From Caryophanon tenue (GTDB lineage: Bacteria > Bacillota > Bacilli > Bacillales_A > Planococcaceae): a DNA stretch of 64,000 nt. The stretch spans positions 248,001 through 312,000 of the forward strand of contig NZ_MASJ01000039.1 of the NCBI RefSeq assembly GCF_001700315.1. Reading direction: 5' to 3'. The notes beneath the pieces are model-generated. The model was given only the letters and a program-made list of their open reading frames with translations, was not told where the DNA came from and searched no databases. A program made the translations under genes and the position numbers. Of the stretch, positions 23,086 through 33,344 are shown one piece after another (position 1 is the stretch's first letter; each line of letters opens with the position of its first letter).

Positions 23086-24027
23086 CTAGGCAATTAATAA
23101 GCCAATAATTGAATATAAGATAATGGCACCAAACAATACCATTAAGTAAATTAATGAATAAACGAACATTACTTTTGCCCATTTTGCATCATCTTGCAGT
23201 TTTGCGTACTTTAAGCTAATCCATAGCCAAATTGTGCTTAGTGCAACGGTTAATGCCATAATATACGGGCTAAACGCTAGCATTGAAAAGCTCACGCCGA
23301 TTAAAATGACTAAATACACATTCGTTTGAATATATGTGCGTTTAAAGCCTTTTACAACCGGTAACATCGGAACATTTGCCTTTGCATAGTCGTCATGCTT
23401 ACGAATCGCAATCGCGTAAAAGTGCGGCATTTGCCAAATAACCATGACAAAGAATAAGCCCCAAATTGCAGGATTCGTTAAATCACTTGATACAGCACCC
23501 CAACCAATTAATGGTGGAAATGCGCCTGAAATACTGCCGACTTCTGTATTATAAACGGTCGAGCGTTTCGTCCACATTGTATACGGTACAACATAGAAAA
23601 ATAATCCTAAGAAACCAAATAATGCGGCATAAAAACTAGCACTCCATAAAAAGGCTAAACCGGCAATCATCATTACTGTTCCAAGTATAAGTGCGGCACG
23701 TTTTGAAATATCTCCCGCTACTGTCGGACGGTCCTTCGTGCGGTCCATCTTCGAATCAATATCAATATCGTATACGTTATTAAATGTACCAGCTGCACCA
23801 ATGACTAAAAAGGAACCGGCAAAAGCCGCAATAATTTGCCAAATGTGTTCAAACGGATGTAAACCGTTCACATATAGCGCCATCGCTAAACCGGCAAACA
23901 TCGCAAAGACATTTGATTTAATAATACCCGTTTTAATTGTTGCTGCTATAATGGCTGACATACTTTTCGGTTCAATCACAGTGTCCATATTCGTTTGTTT
24001 TAATTCACTTTTATATGAGTTATTCAT
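23086..24027 (-). CDS. ctaB: Protoheme IX farnesyltransferase (heme O synthase)
   Basis: The product is 313 residues with about eight to nine membrane spans. The prenyl-diphosphate-binding motif is visible as NVYDIDIDSKMDRTKDRPT, and a second acidic loop lies around YAIAIRKHDDYAKANVPMLP. It attaches a farnesyl group to heme b to make heme O for terminal oxidases, in the cytoplasmic membrane. The start is ATG 24027 with a weak ribosome binding site; TTG 24033 is an alternative. Unlike many Bacillus species, no ctaA or oxidase gene adjoins it here. Confidence 0.93.
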   Translation of the reverse strand: MNNSYKSELKQTNMDTVIEPKSMSAIIAATIKTGIIKSNVFAMFAGLAMALYVNGLHPFEHIWQIIAAFAGSFLVIGAAGTFNNVYDIDIDSKMDRTKDRPTVAGDISKRAALILGTVMMIAGLAFLWSASFYAALFGFLGLFFYVVPYTMWTKRSTVYNTEVGSISGAFPPLIGWGAVSSDLTNPAIWGLFFVMVIWQMPHFYAIAIRKHDDYAKANVPMLPVVKGFKRTYIQTNVYLVILIGVSFSMLAFSPYIMALTVALSTIWLWISLKYAKLQDDAKWAKVMFVYSLIYLMVLFGAIILYSIIGLLIA

Positions 24028-24222
24028 GTGCAAGTCTCATTTCTATATGAATAATTGTCGTGTACATACTTTATTGACTATACCTTCTTCAGAAGAGCAT
24101 TGTCAATACAATGGAGATACATGCCACAGAACTTCTACTTTTACAAAAAAGTACGAGCTAACTACTTGCTAAAAAGTCCAAAAGATGATTTATAGAAATA
24201 GCACTTCAAAGCAAAATTTTTT

Positions 24223-24240
24223 TCGATTATAATAAATCGA
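24223..24240 (+). promoter_or_regulatory. Dyad around the -10 box of the LysR gene
   Basis: TCGATT (24223-24228) and AATCGA (24235-24240) form an inverted repeat enclosing TATAAT (24228-24233). It lies 40 bases before the LysR start and would suit autorepression (inference). Confidence 0.5.
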
Positions 24241-24279
24241 AAGACGTCGTGTAACGTTTCCAGAAAGAGAGAGAACCTT

Positions 24280-25179
24280 ATGACAAAATTTGATGTAAAG
24301 CATTTATTAGCCGTTGTTGAACACGGCAGTTTCTCAAAAGCCGCGAAGGCACTAGATGTTTCACAGCCCTATTTAAGCAATCGTGTAAAAGCACTTGAAG
24401 TCTCTGTAGGTGTAGAATTGCTAAATCGCAAAACACATCCAATTGCCTTCACAGAAGCTGGTGAAATGTACATTACATCGGTTCAAAAACTTGAGCAAGA
24501 CTATAAAATTTTATTACGAGAAATTGAGCAATTATCAGCATCTGATGACATGCGTTTAGTTATCGGGACACATCCAACACTTGCTTACATACTACGTAAT
24601 ATTTTACCATCTTTTTTAGCGTTATCACCACAAACCGAATTAAAAGTATCTGAGGAATTACAATTCGATTTAAACGAACATATTTTATTGAATAAAGTCG
24701 ACCTTTGTTTTACAGTTCAACCCGTTATTGACCGTGCTATTGTCAGTGAACGTGTTTTGCAAGGGACACCGTATGTTTTAATTCCAAAAGGGCATCGTCT
24801 GTATAACGAACACGTTCAAGAGATAACACCATTGCCATTTGAAATGAAACAACTTGCAACCGAATCGTTTGTTTTATTAAAAGAGTCCTACGTGCTGCGC
24901 CGTGAAATTAATCATTATTTCAATCTCTTAAATATTCATCCGAAAATTTTAATGGAAACAAGCAGCATGGATACGATTTTACAATTTGTTGCCGCAAACT
25001 TAGGCATCTCGATTATTCCATCGTATGCGGTGGACTCACAAAAACTACAAAACACGAATATTTACACATTGCCACAAGATTCATTATCATGTGACGTTTA
25101 TATTAACTATGCAAAAGCAAAACAATCCGACGCACTGAACCTACTTATCGAAACAACGAAATCATCATTAGCACAGTAA
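24280..25179 (+). CDS. LysR-family transcription regulator
   Basis: The product is 299 residues, normal for the family. The N-terminal winged helix is clear (FDVKHLLAVVEHGSFSKAAKALDVSQPYLSNRVKALE), followed by a linker helix and a two-lobe effector domain (LVIGTHPTLAYILRNILPSFLA, SSMDTILQFVAANLGISIIPSYAV). The ribosome binding site is AGAGAGAG. There is no divergent target gene next to it (ctaB is transcribed away, 252 bases upstream), so its regulon is unclear; the effector is unknown. Confidence 0.9.
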   Translation: MTKFDVKHLLAVVEHGSFSKAAKALDVSQPYLSNRVKALEVSVGVELLNRKTHPIAFTEAGEMYITSVQKLEQDYKILLREIEQLSASDDMRLVIGTHPTLAYILRNILPSFLALSPQTELKVSEELQFDLNEHILLNKVDLCFTVQPVIDRAIVSERVLQGTPYVLIPKGHRLYNEHVQEITPLPFEMKQLATESFVLLKESYVLRREINHYFNLLNIHPKILMETSSMDTILQFVAANLGISIIPSYAVDSQKLQNTNIYTLPQDSLSCDVYINYAKAKQSDALNLLIETTKSSLAQ

Positions 25180-25191
25180 TACTCCCTCTAC

Positions 25192-25230
25192 TCCTAACTG
25201 TTTCCCTCATAAAACAGTTAGGATTTTTTT
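25192..25230 (+). terminator. Intrinsic terminator of the LysR gene
   Basis: A 12-bp perfect stem (25192-25203 with 25212-25223) followed by TTTTTTT. Confidence 0.9.
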
Positions 25231-25392
25231 CTACTATGCCCATGCCGCTTACCACTCTTTGTCAAATTTCCCTCGTTATCCTTTAAGTTTTAGTTACAAG
25301 GTCGATAACAACAGTAGAATATGACCTCTTGAATATATTTGGTGTATTCAAGCTACTCGTAAAATGTTTGAAGTAAAGAGAGGACTCCAACT

Positions 25393-28300
25393 ATGACCTA
25401 TAAAAATAAATTAGCATTCGGCATGCTTGCAGCGACTGCCGTCATCGTTGCACCTATGACAGCTGAAGCATCGACATTAACATTGACACCTGATAACGTA
25501 CAAAAGCCTTACACAAATGTAGCGATTAATTTTGACATCCCAGCGTTAGCAGACACGGTGTTCGTTAGTTATCAATGGTATTTAGTTAGCAGCGGAACAG
25601 AAACACCGATTGCTGGTGCGACTGATAGCATCTTACCTGTAAAAAGTAGCTATTCTGGCAAAACATTAAAAGTTGTTGCTTTAGATGAAGATGGCAATGC
25701 GTATACGGGCTATTCTTTTGTTGAGCAATTACAGCCTGCCTTTGCGCATGACAAGCCAGCAATTTTTGATAGTGCGTCAACGAGCACAACACCGATTGAA
25801 ACCGCTCTACCTGCGGATATATTAAAAGCTGGTAATACTGAAATTATTGATTTATCGTCAATTTCTGCAACCATTCCTGCAACAGATGTGACGTATACAT
25901 ACCAGTGGTACAAATCATCTGCTTCAGGCGCATCCGAAAAAATCAACGGCGCCACAAACGAAACGTACACAATTCCTGCGTCACTCTTAGCGAATGAATC
26001 ACTGATGTATATAACGGTCGAAGTAACGGCTCGTATTGGTGATGATCCGACGAATACAACACTTATTCGTACAGCGATGTCTGATAAAATTGAAATTACA
26101 GAAGCGCCTCTACAAAGAATTCGCGACGATATTGATGCGTTACGTGTAGAAAGTAATGACGATTATTATGTGTATACACAAAACTTACCTACATCCATTA
26201 CGACGCCAGGCTTAGACGGCTTTATTGAGCATGTAGCCGAAATTCAAGCGCGCTATGATGAACTAACAGCATCATCAAAAGCGACAATTACGAATGCGCG
26301 TATTTTACAAAAGGCGCAATCGGATATTACGAATATCCAACAGTTCATTACACTTATGACAACAATTGAAGATAATGGTATCCCACAAGAAGGCGCATTT
26401 AACTATGCACAAGAGTTTGAAACATTTAAGGAAAATGTGACGCAAGCAGACGCTCTGTTTCAAACATTGGACCAACTTGAGTTATCCTTATTACAGTATG
26501 ACCCGAACCATGCGACATTGCTAAGCGATTTATTAACGTATAAAGATGCAGCATTTGCTGGCGAATCCTATACATCAACTGTAGCAACCATTGAAAGTAT
26601 TAATGCACAAATTCATGATTTATTTACGATAAATGACGATGGCTTCCGTGCGGCGTACAGCTTGCCTTTAGCCGAGTTACAAACAGAAATTACAGCAATT
26701 ACCGAGCAATACCCACTCATTAATACGCGTTACCATGCATTACTTGAAAAAACAGCAATTGCCAATGCGCAAAAAGATTTGCGCGCTGTCAATAGCTTTA
26801 AAACAAAGGCTGTGCGTGTGAATGATGCGACAACATTTACAAGACAAGATATTAACAATGCCAAAACTGCGCTAGCTGCTTACATTAAGCTAACGCCACT
26901 TCAAAAATCACTTGTCACGAATGAAGAATTAACCAAATTATTAAACGCGATTACGCAAGAACAAGCAACAATCGACAATATTACATTAATGATTAAAAAT
27001 TTAACGGCGACTGATGATGCGGATCGTCCGATTTATGCATTAGACGGCGCACCGATTGGTCCTCGTGACTTAGCGATATTTGAAAGTCATGTGAATGCCA
27101 TTATGACTGCGTACAATAATTTAAGCTCTGTTTCTAAAAAGTTCATCCCAAACTATTTACAATTAAAAGAAGCGGTGCAATCGATTAAAGAGGCTAAGCG
27201 TGTGAACCGCCTGATTTTAGAGTTAAACCAGCATAACCCAGAAGAGCGCTATAACCGTGCTAAGGCAAAACTACAAACTGCGCAAAAAGCGTTTATGAAA
27301 CTTTCATTATTAGAGCAATCGATCGTCTTTGAAAAACAAGCGCTTATCGATTATGCGGACTTAGTACAAAGCGTGAACGTCGATGTTCCGCCAGAAGAAG
27401 CAGAAATTGTCATTGCGATGATTGATGATAGCTTACCAATTTTAATCGGAGATGATGCCTATAGCTCGTATGGTGACTTAGATACATTCGTTGGCTTTGA
27501 AGCTGTTGTTAGCCAGACGAATAGCGCGTACCGTTCACTTGCGTCCAAACATCGTCGCTCGGTAACCAATGCATTAGCCGTGCAAACAGCGGTCGCGGAT
27601 GTACGTGCAGTGAATGCGACACTTAAAAAAATGAATGCAGCTGAAGCAGCTATCGGGGATTTAGCGAAAGAATTTTCGCGCCTGACAACAGCTGAACGCG
27701 CCTATTATAAACTGTCGGCTGCACAGCAAACATTATTACAATTGCCATACACATTAGATGAAGACGATGAAGAAACAGATCGTGTAGAATCACCATACTC
27801 ACAGTTTATGTTGCAAAAAACACAGGCAGACGAAACGATTACACAGTTAAATGAACGCATCGAAACATTAATTACGGTAGAAGGTGAACTGTCTGATACA
27901 CCGCTTTGGAACAATGTAACCGATGAAGAAATGGCCGATGTTGACGGCGAAACTGTTTATCTGTATGAAGAATACTATAATGACAGCTACAGCTATGATA
28001 TGCCGTTAAGTGAAATCCATGAGCTTGAACAAGGCTACAAAGATTTAGGGCCATCTTTGCAAAAATATATTGTCGATAAACCACGTTTAACGGCAGCGAT
28101 TAAAGATGCCAAACTAGTCGAGTCATTTATGAATAAAGTGAACAAACTACCTGCCAGCCCGTCAGTAGACCAAAAGCAAGCGATTTTAACAGCCTTTGAT
28201 AAATTAACGAGCATGCAAGTAAGCTTACTTGTCGCGACAGCTAACGCGGATGAGGATACAACAGGCGTCTATGACAAAGTGATGCAATTCGAGCAAGACA

Positions 28301-28656
28301 TTAACGCATTAAATACTGAAACGACACAATTAACATCGATTATCGACCGCATTGTAGTGAATGAAAAATATTCAGAAGACTTTTATCATGAGATTCCAAG
28401 TGATGTCGCAATTAGTGATTTTAAAACAGCCATTGCGCAAATTAAAGCACACTATGAACGTCTTACACCGGCACAAAAGCGTCTTATCTTTAACTATAGC
28501 GTCGTAACACAAGCTGAAAAAGATATCGCACTTGCACAAAAGCTTATCGATACACAGCCACTAGACCCAGCAGTCGACGATACACCATGGCGTGAAGAAT
28601 TATCGTCATTTAATACGTTAACATTAAGTGCGTATCATTTATTATTACTGAACTAA
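25393..28656 (+). CDS. Large secreted repeat protein (Ig-like plus helical modules)
   Basis: The product is 1087 residues. A Sec signal peptide covers about 1-26 (KNKLAFGMLAATAVIVAPMTAEAS). Two Ig-like domains follow (about 30-110 and 155-230), each with a YQWY core. From about 240 to 1075 the protein is helical, with at least six diverged modules sharing F...V..I...Y..L....K..I.N...L..A..DI..A; clear ones are near residues 268, 570, 700, 885 and 1030. There is no LPxTG, SLH, LysM or transmembrane anchor; it ends YHLLLLN. It is probably a surface or released adhesin-like or structural protein. AGAGAGG lies about 9 bases before the ATG. I do not recognise a named family. Confidence 0.75.
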   Translation: MTYKNKLAFGMLAATAVIVAPMTAEASTLTLTPDNVQKPYTNVAINFDIPALADTVFVSYQWYLVSSGTETPIAGATDSILPVKSSYSGKTLKVVALDEDGNAYTGYSFVEQLQPAFAHDKPAIFDSASTSTTPIETALPADILKAGNTEIIDLSSISATIPATDVTYTYQWYKSSASGASEKINGATNETYTIPASLLANESLMYITVEVTARIGDDPTNTTLIRTAMSDKIEITEAPLQRIRDDIDALRVESNDDYYVYTQNLPTSITTPGLDGFIEHVAEIQARYDELTASSKATITNARILQKAQSDITNIQQFITLMTTIEDNGIPQEGAFNYAQEFETFKENVTQADALFQTLDQLELSLLQYDPNHATLLSDLLTYKDAAFAGESYTSTVATIESINAQIHDLFTINDDGFRAAYSLPLAELQTEITAITEQYPLINTRYHALLEKTAIANAQKDLRAVNSFKTKAVRVNDATTFTRQDINNAKTALAAYIKLTPLQKSLVTNEELTKLLNAITQEQATIDNITLMIKNLTATDDADRPIYALDGAPIGPRDLAIFESHVNAIMTAYNNLSSVSKKFIPNYLQLKEAVQSIKEAKRVNRLILELNQHNPEERYNRAKAKLQTAQKAFMKLSLLEQSIVFEKQALIDYADLVQSVNVDVPPEEAEIVIAMIDDSLPILIGDDAYSSYGDLDTFVGFEAVVSQTNSAYRSLASKHRRSVTNALAVQTAVADVRAVNATLKKMNAAEAAIGDLAKEFSRLTTAERAYYKLSAAQQTLLQLPYTLDEDDEETDRVESPYSQFMLQKTQADETITQLNERIETLITVEGELSDTPLWNNVTDEEMADVDGETVYLYEEYYNDSYSYDMPLSEIHELEQGYKDLGPSLQKYIVDKPRLTAAIKDAKLVESFMNKVNKLPASPSVDQKQAILTAFDKLTSMQVSLLVATANADEDTTGVYDKVMQFEQDINALNTETTQLTSIIDRIVVNEKYSEDFYHEIPSDVAISDFKTAIAQIKAHYERLTPAQKRLIFNYSVVTQAEKDIALAQKLIDTQPLDPAVDDTPWREELSSFNTLTLSAYHLLLLN

Positions 28657-28661
28657 TTACT

Positions 28662-28700
28662 AAAAAAACATCCAGCCGTACATTGGCTGGATGTTTTTCA
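28662..28700. terminator. Bidirectional terminator
   Basis: A 12-bp perfect stem (28666-28677 with 28685-28696), with A-run before and T-run after, between converging genes. Confidence 0.9.
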
Positions 28701-29543
28701 TTATTGTACTTTAAAATTTTTCGCGATAAAGTGTGCCACTGTGCTTAGTAACTGTGGATACTTTTGTTTATATTTCAATGCAAAGTATAATGTCTTCATA
28801 AAATGCAAGACCATTGTACGCGCGGTAAAATATTCACGTGTATAACCACGTTGCATTAAGTATAAATGCAGTTGGTCAAATACTTGCTCTACCCATTCAC
28901 TTAACACTTCTTCTGGGAAATCCACTTCAATTAACGCTGACACGACTTCAACTAAACGCTCTTCCTCGTCATCTACAAGTACTTGCCCTTTCCAAAACAC
29001 CGACTGTATACCTTGTAAAATTGGTACACCGTATTTCACTTCAAAATGGTCATGACGCACCATTAACGCTAATAAGTCGGCTGTATGTGCGATTGCATTC
29101 GCCCATCCTTTGCCATCCACATAGCCACGAATATCCTTTTCACGTTGTAAAAACTGTGTCGCCTTATCGTATAGCTGACTTTTCGCCTCATCCGTTAAAT
29201 ATGGCTGCATCATATCAATACGTAATAATCCTGCTAACCATAATGCCGAAAACGAACGCGTAAACACGGAATCATCCATGCGGTCGCCCATTTTATAAAA
29301 TAAATACGCATCCGTTGCCAATTGTTTCATTAACGTATCCATCGTGTCAGCTGATAGTTGATTGCTTACTAATAGCTCCATAAATAAGCTATAAATGGCT
29401 TGGTCACGTAGCGCTAAATCTGGTGAACCGATATTTTCTAGCATTTGTTGTAGTAGCAACTCCCCGTGTTGCTCCATATAGTCTGCACGCTCATCATTTG
29501 ATAATGCTAAAACGTCGCGAATGACTTCTTTTAATTGCTCCAT
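28701..29543 (-). CDS. DUF2785 family protein
   Basis: The product is 280 residues, all-helical and cytosolic. The pattern (LRDQAIYSLFMELL, SVFTRSFSALWLAGLL, DIRGYVDGKGWANAIAHTADLLALM) fits the DUF2785 family of Bacillota, which looks like a HEAT/ARM-type helical scaffold. The function is unknown. The start ATG 29543 (MEQLKEVIRD) follows GGAGGA by about 10 bases; a longer frame upstream looks non-coding. It lies 80 bases downstream of the ABC exporter pair on the same strand. Confidence 0.75.
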   Translation of the reverse strand: MEQLKEVIRDVLALSNDERADYMEQHGELLLQQMLENIGSPDLALRDQAIYSLFMELLVSNQLSADTMDTLMKQLATDAYLFYKMGDRMDDSVFTRSFSALWLAGLLRIDMMQPYLTDEAKSQLYDKATQFLQREKDIRGYVDGKGWANAIAHTADLLALMVRHDHFEVKYGVPILQGIQSVFWKGQVLVDDEEERLVEVVSALIEVDFPEEVLSEWVEQVFDQLHLYLMQRGYTREYFTARTMVLHFMKTLYFALKYKQKYPQLLSTVAHFIAKNFKVQ

Positions 29544-29623
29544 ACGTATGCTTTCCTCCACACTACAAATTACTCTTATTATCGCATACTCTGACAAAAA
29601 AGTGTGCAATCGAGACACCGAAT

Positions 29624-31420
29624 TTAGCGCGCTTGCGTCTTTGTTTGCATATTATAATAGAAACCTTGCTTCTCCATCAATTGTTGATGCGAGCCTTGCT
29701 CTAAAATCTCTCCTTGCTGTAATACAAGAATTTGATCTGCTTGCTCGATTGTCTTTAAACGATGCGCGATGACAAAGCTTGTGCGCCCGTTCATTAAGTT
29801 GAGTAACCCATGCTGAATATGCACCTCGGTACGCGTATCTACATTTGACGTTGCCTCATCTAAAATTAAAATATCCGGGTCTTCTAAAATTGCGCGTGCT
29901 ATCGCTAATAGCTGACGTTGCCCTTGACTTAAATTTGTGCCACCCGACGTAATCATCGTGTCATATTGATTGGGTAAATGGCGAATAAATTGATGCGCAT
30001 ACGCGACTTTTGCCGCTTCTTCTACTTCTTCATCTGTCGCATGTAGTTTGCCAAAACGAATATTTTCACGAATCGTGCCGCTAAATAAGTACGTATCTTG
30101 TAAAACAATGCCGACATGCTCACGCAATGAATGCATCGTGTAATCACCAATTGGACGACCATCAATCTCAATTTGTCCGCTATCGACATCATAAAAACGC
30201 GTTAATAAATTAATCACCGTCGTTTTCCCTGAACCCGTTGGACCAACAAGCGCAATCATTTGCCCTCGCTGTGCTTCAAATGAGATGTTTTTTAAAATCG
30301 GTGTGCCTTCGTTATAGCTAAACGATACGTCTTGGAAACGTACATGTCCGTCAAAATGGGTAGCGACAACAGCCCCTTGTTTATCTTGTACTTCATCGTC
30401 TTCATCTAACACGTCAAATACACGTTCTGCGCCTGCAATTGCCGCTTGGAAAATATTCAATAAGTTCGACAGCTGATTGATTGGACGGAAAAATTGGCGT
30501 GTATACGTGACGAATGCCGCAAGTACCCCAACAGTTGTGTAGCCTTGTAAAATAAAGAATGCGCCTGCCCCGATCACGAGCGTTAAACCGATACCATTCA
30601 TCGCATTGTTAAACGGTCCCATCATCCCTGAAATCGTTTCGGCGTGCAGTGCCGAGTGGCGTAGCTTTTCATTTTTTTCATGGAATGTTTCACTAACATG
30701 CTGCTCTTGTCCAAATAATGTCACGACTTCTGTTCCACTAATCGTTTCTTCAATATAACCGTTAAGTGCACCTAAATCACGTTGACGCGCCTTATAATTG
30801 ACACTAGAGCGTTTAATAATTTGCTTTGTGACGAACACAATAAGCGGAATAACCGTTAACGCGACAATCGCTAAACGCCATTCCATTAAAAACATGGCAA
30901 CTGCCACACCGACGACCATTAAAACAGATGACAATATTTGCGTAATGCTTTGTGTCAAAGCCATGTTTAAGCTATCAATATCGTTTGTCACACGGCTCAT
31001 TAAATCCCCTTGTTGCTGACGGTCAAAGAAGTGAATTGGCAAACGCTGTAGCTTTTCAAATAGCTGCTGACGTAGTCGACGAATCGTTTTTTGCGCAACA
31101 AAAATCATTGCGACCATTTGAATATACGTGACACCGAATGTCGCTACATACGTACTCCCTAAAATAAGCACCATCGTAATCGTACCTTCAATATCGAGCT
31201 TTAAAATATAATCATCAATAATCACGCCGATTAACCATGGACCGACAAGTTGTAATAATGTAAAGAGCACAACAGTCACAATCGCAACCCAAACCGCAAG
31301 TCGTTCATTGCGCATATAATGCCAAATGCGTGTAAGTGTTTGGCGTTGGTTACGTGGCTTCTCGAGGCTCATGCCGATACGTTGCCCACGCTCGACCCCT
31401 GTACGTTGTGTATTACTCAC
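29624..31420 (-). CDS. ABC exporter half-transporter, catalytic subunit (YfiC-like)
   Basis: The product is 598 residues: six membrane helices (about 40-330), then an ATPase domain. Motifs are canonical: Walker A GPTGSGKTT, signature LSQGQRQ, Walker B ILILDEATSNVD and H-loop IAHRLKTI. It pairs with the gene just upstream, which it overlaps by 8 bases (GTG start 31420, GGAGGT site inside the upstream gene end). Together they resemble Bacillus YfiB/YfiC, a heterodimeric multidrug-type exporter. The exported substrate is unknown. Confidence 0.88.
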   Translation of the reverse strand: MSNTQRTGVERGQRIGMSLEKPRNQRQTLTRIWHYMRNERLAVWVAIVTVVLFTLLQLVGPWLIGVIIDDYILKLDIEGTITMVLILGSTYVATFGVTYIQMVAMIFVAQKTIRRLRQQLFEKLQRLPIHFFDRQQQGDLMSRVTNDIDSLNMALTQSITQILSSVLMVVGVAVAMFLMEWRLAIVALTVIPLIVFVTKQIIKRSSVNYKARQRDLGALNGYIEETISGTEVVTLFGQEQHVSETFHEKNEKLRHSALHAETISGMMGPFNNAMNGIGLTLVIGAGAFFILQGYTTVGVLAAFVTYTRQFFRPINQLSNLLNIFQAAIAGAERVFDVLDEDDEVQDKQGAVVATHFDGHVRFQDVSFSYNEGTPILKNISFEAQRGQMIALVGPTGSGKTTVINLLTRFYDVDSGQIEIDGRPIGDYTMHSLREHVGIVLQDTYLFSGTIRENIRFGKLHATDEEVEEAAKVAYAHQFIRHLPNQYDTMITSGGTNLSQGQRQLLAIARAILEDPDILILDEATSNVDTRTEVHIQHGLLNLMNGRTSFVIAHRLKTIEQADQILVLQQGEILEQGSHQQLMEKQGFYYNMQTKTQAR

Positions 31421-33143
31421 CTACGACACCTCCCTGTTGCTGCTGTGTCGCTAAAATGTCTCGGTATACCGCATTCGTTGCGACAAGCTCCTCATGTGTA
31501 CCAAGCCCTACCATTTTGCCATGCTCTAGCACTAAAATATGGTCAGCATGCTGAATCGATGCAATTTTTGATGCGACGATAATGGTTGTTGTGTCGCTAA
31601 ATTGTTGTGCTAACGCTTGCTGAATATGACGCTCTGAAATCGCATCGACAGCTGAAGTTGAATCATCGAGCACTAAAATTTTCGGACGACGCACAAATGC
31701 TCTTGCCATTGCTAAACGCTGACGTTGCCCACCCGATAAATTTTTGCCACCTTGTGCAATATGATGCTCCACACCATCGTCAAAACGCGATACAAATTCT
31801 GTTGCTACTGCCGTCTCCATCGCTAATGCCATGTCACTTGCTGTTGCTTGCGGTGCACCGTAGCGTAAATTATCGGCAATCGTACCGCTAAATAATGTCG
31901 CCTTTTGTGGGGCAATGCCCATCGCTTGGCGCAATGTCGTCAAATCAATTTGCTGAATCGGCTGATTGTCCATATAAATTTGACCTTGCTGCGCGTCATA
32001 TAAACGCGGCAATAGCTTTGTTAATGTCGATTTCCCACTACCCGTCATACCGATGATACCGAGCGTTTCACCTGGCTTCACATGGAATGAAATATCCTCC
32101 AATACATACTCACCATTGTCATAATAGTAAAAGCTTACATTGTCAAAACGAATGTCGCCTCGCAGTGGTGTTGTTGATGCATTTGCTGTATTCGTAACGC
32201 TATTTTCCATATCCATCACAGTGTTAATACGTTTTGCACTTGGAATCGCACGCGCAATTTGAATGAGTACATTACTTGACGACATAATACCGTTCATAAT
32301 AATTGTTAAATAGTTAATGAATGCTAAAATAACGCCGACTTGTAAAATACCTTCTTCTACTTTGATGGCGCCGCTCCAAAGTGCAGCCATAATGCCAATG
32401 TTAATGACAAACATGCTAAGTGGTGATAAAATGCCGACAACATGCTCAGCGCGAATATTACGCTTCATTAAGTGATAGTTAATATGCCCAAACTTCTCCA
32501 TTTGCTGTGCGCTGCGGTTAAACGCCTTAATAACACGCACACCTGCTAAGTTCTCTTGCATATACGTGTTGACGCTATCAATGGCTTGCTGTACTTTCGT
32601 AAACACTTTCCCTGCGAGCGTCGTGAATACAATAATCAGTACCATTAAAATCGGTACGAGAATGAGTAAGAGTGGAAATAGTTCTCGTGCTGTGAAATAA
32701 ACAACAATAATCGCACCGATAAATAATAACGGACCGCGCACAAAAATTTTCAACATCATTAAGACGGCTTTTTGCAATGTTTCAACATCTGATGTTAAAT
32801 TCGTAATCAGTTTGCCGATGCCGACTTCCTCTTTGTTTTTGACTGACAGCACCGTAATAACATCGTATAAATCACGGCGTAAATCCGTCGAGAAATTAAT
32901 GGCTGCGCGTGTACTAAAAATCGAGCAACCGACGCCGCCGATTAAACCAACAACCACTATGACTAATAGTAAGCCGAACATTTTATACACGTACGCTTCG
33001 TCATTATTCGCAATACCATCGTCAATAATATGTTGCATAATGGTCGGCTGTAATAAATCCATCGCGACTTCTACCACCATAAATAACGGTCCTAAAATCG
33101 CAAACGCTTTATAAGGCGCTAAATATTTTAATAATCGTAACAT
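31413..33143 (-). CDS. ABC exporter half-transporter, degenerate-site subunit (YfiB-like)
   Basis: The product is 576 residues: six membrane helices (about 10-310) and an ATPase domain with Walker A GMTGSGKST and signature LSGGQRQR. The Walker B reads ILVLDDSTSAVD, with Asp in place of the catalytic Glu, and the H-loop His is replaced (VASKIASI). This is the asymmetry known for heterodimeric exporters, where one ATP site is non-hydrolytic. Start ATG 33143 follows AAAGGAAG. It is the first gene of the pair. Confidence 0.88.
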   Translation of the reverse strand: MLRLLKYLAPYKAFAILGPLFMVVEVAMDLLQPTIMQHIIDDGIANNDEAYVYKMFGLLLVIVVVGLIGGVGCSIFSTRAAINFSTDLRRDLYDVITVLSVKNKEEVGIGKLITNLTSDVETLQKAVLMMLKIFVRGPLLFIGAIIVVYFTARELFPLLLILVPILMVLIIVFTTLAGKVFTKVQQAIDSVNTYMQENLAGVRVIKAFNRSAQQMEKFGHINYHLMKRNIRAEHVVGILSPLSMFVINIGIMAALWSGAIKVEEGILQVGVILAFINYLTIIMNGIMSSSNVLIQIARAIPSAKRINTVMDMENSVTNTANASTTPLRGDIRFDNVSFYYYDNGEYVLEDISFHVKPGETLGIIGMTGSGKSTLTKLLPRLYDAQQGQIYMDNQPIQQIDLTTLRQAMGIAPQKATLFSGTIADNLRYGAPQATASDMALAMETAVATEFVSRFDDGVEHHIAQGGKNLSGGQRQRLAMARAFVRRPKILVLDDSTSAVDAISERHIQQALAQQFSDTTTIIVASKIASIQHADHILVLEHGKMVGLGTHEELVATNAVYRDILATQQQQGGVVGE

Positions 33144-33344
33144 GTAGCTCTTCCTTTCATGTAAAATCGTATACATCCGTATACATTCATTTTTCTACTA
33201 TACGCCTTTTTACGGCTTTACGTAAATAGCAATATGACAATGGTGCGCCCACAAATGATGCCGATTAAGATAAAATGAACAGCCACGTTCTTTTTCTATC
33301 GCTCATCTCGCTTATTTATCACACGGTATATATACATAAAATAA

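Noticed and set aside
29544-29618. A longer start for the DUF2785 gene
   Set aside because: The extra 25 codons have no ribosome binding site and cover the GGAGG site of the chosen ATG.
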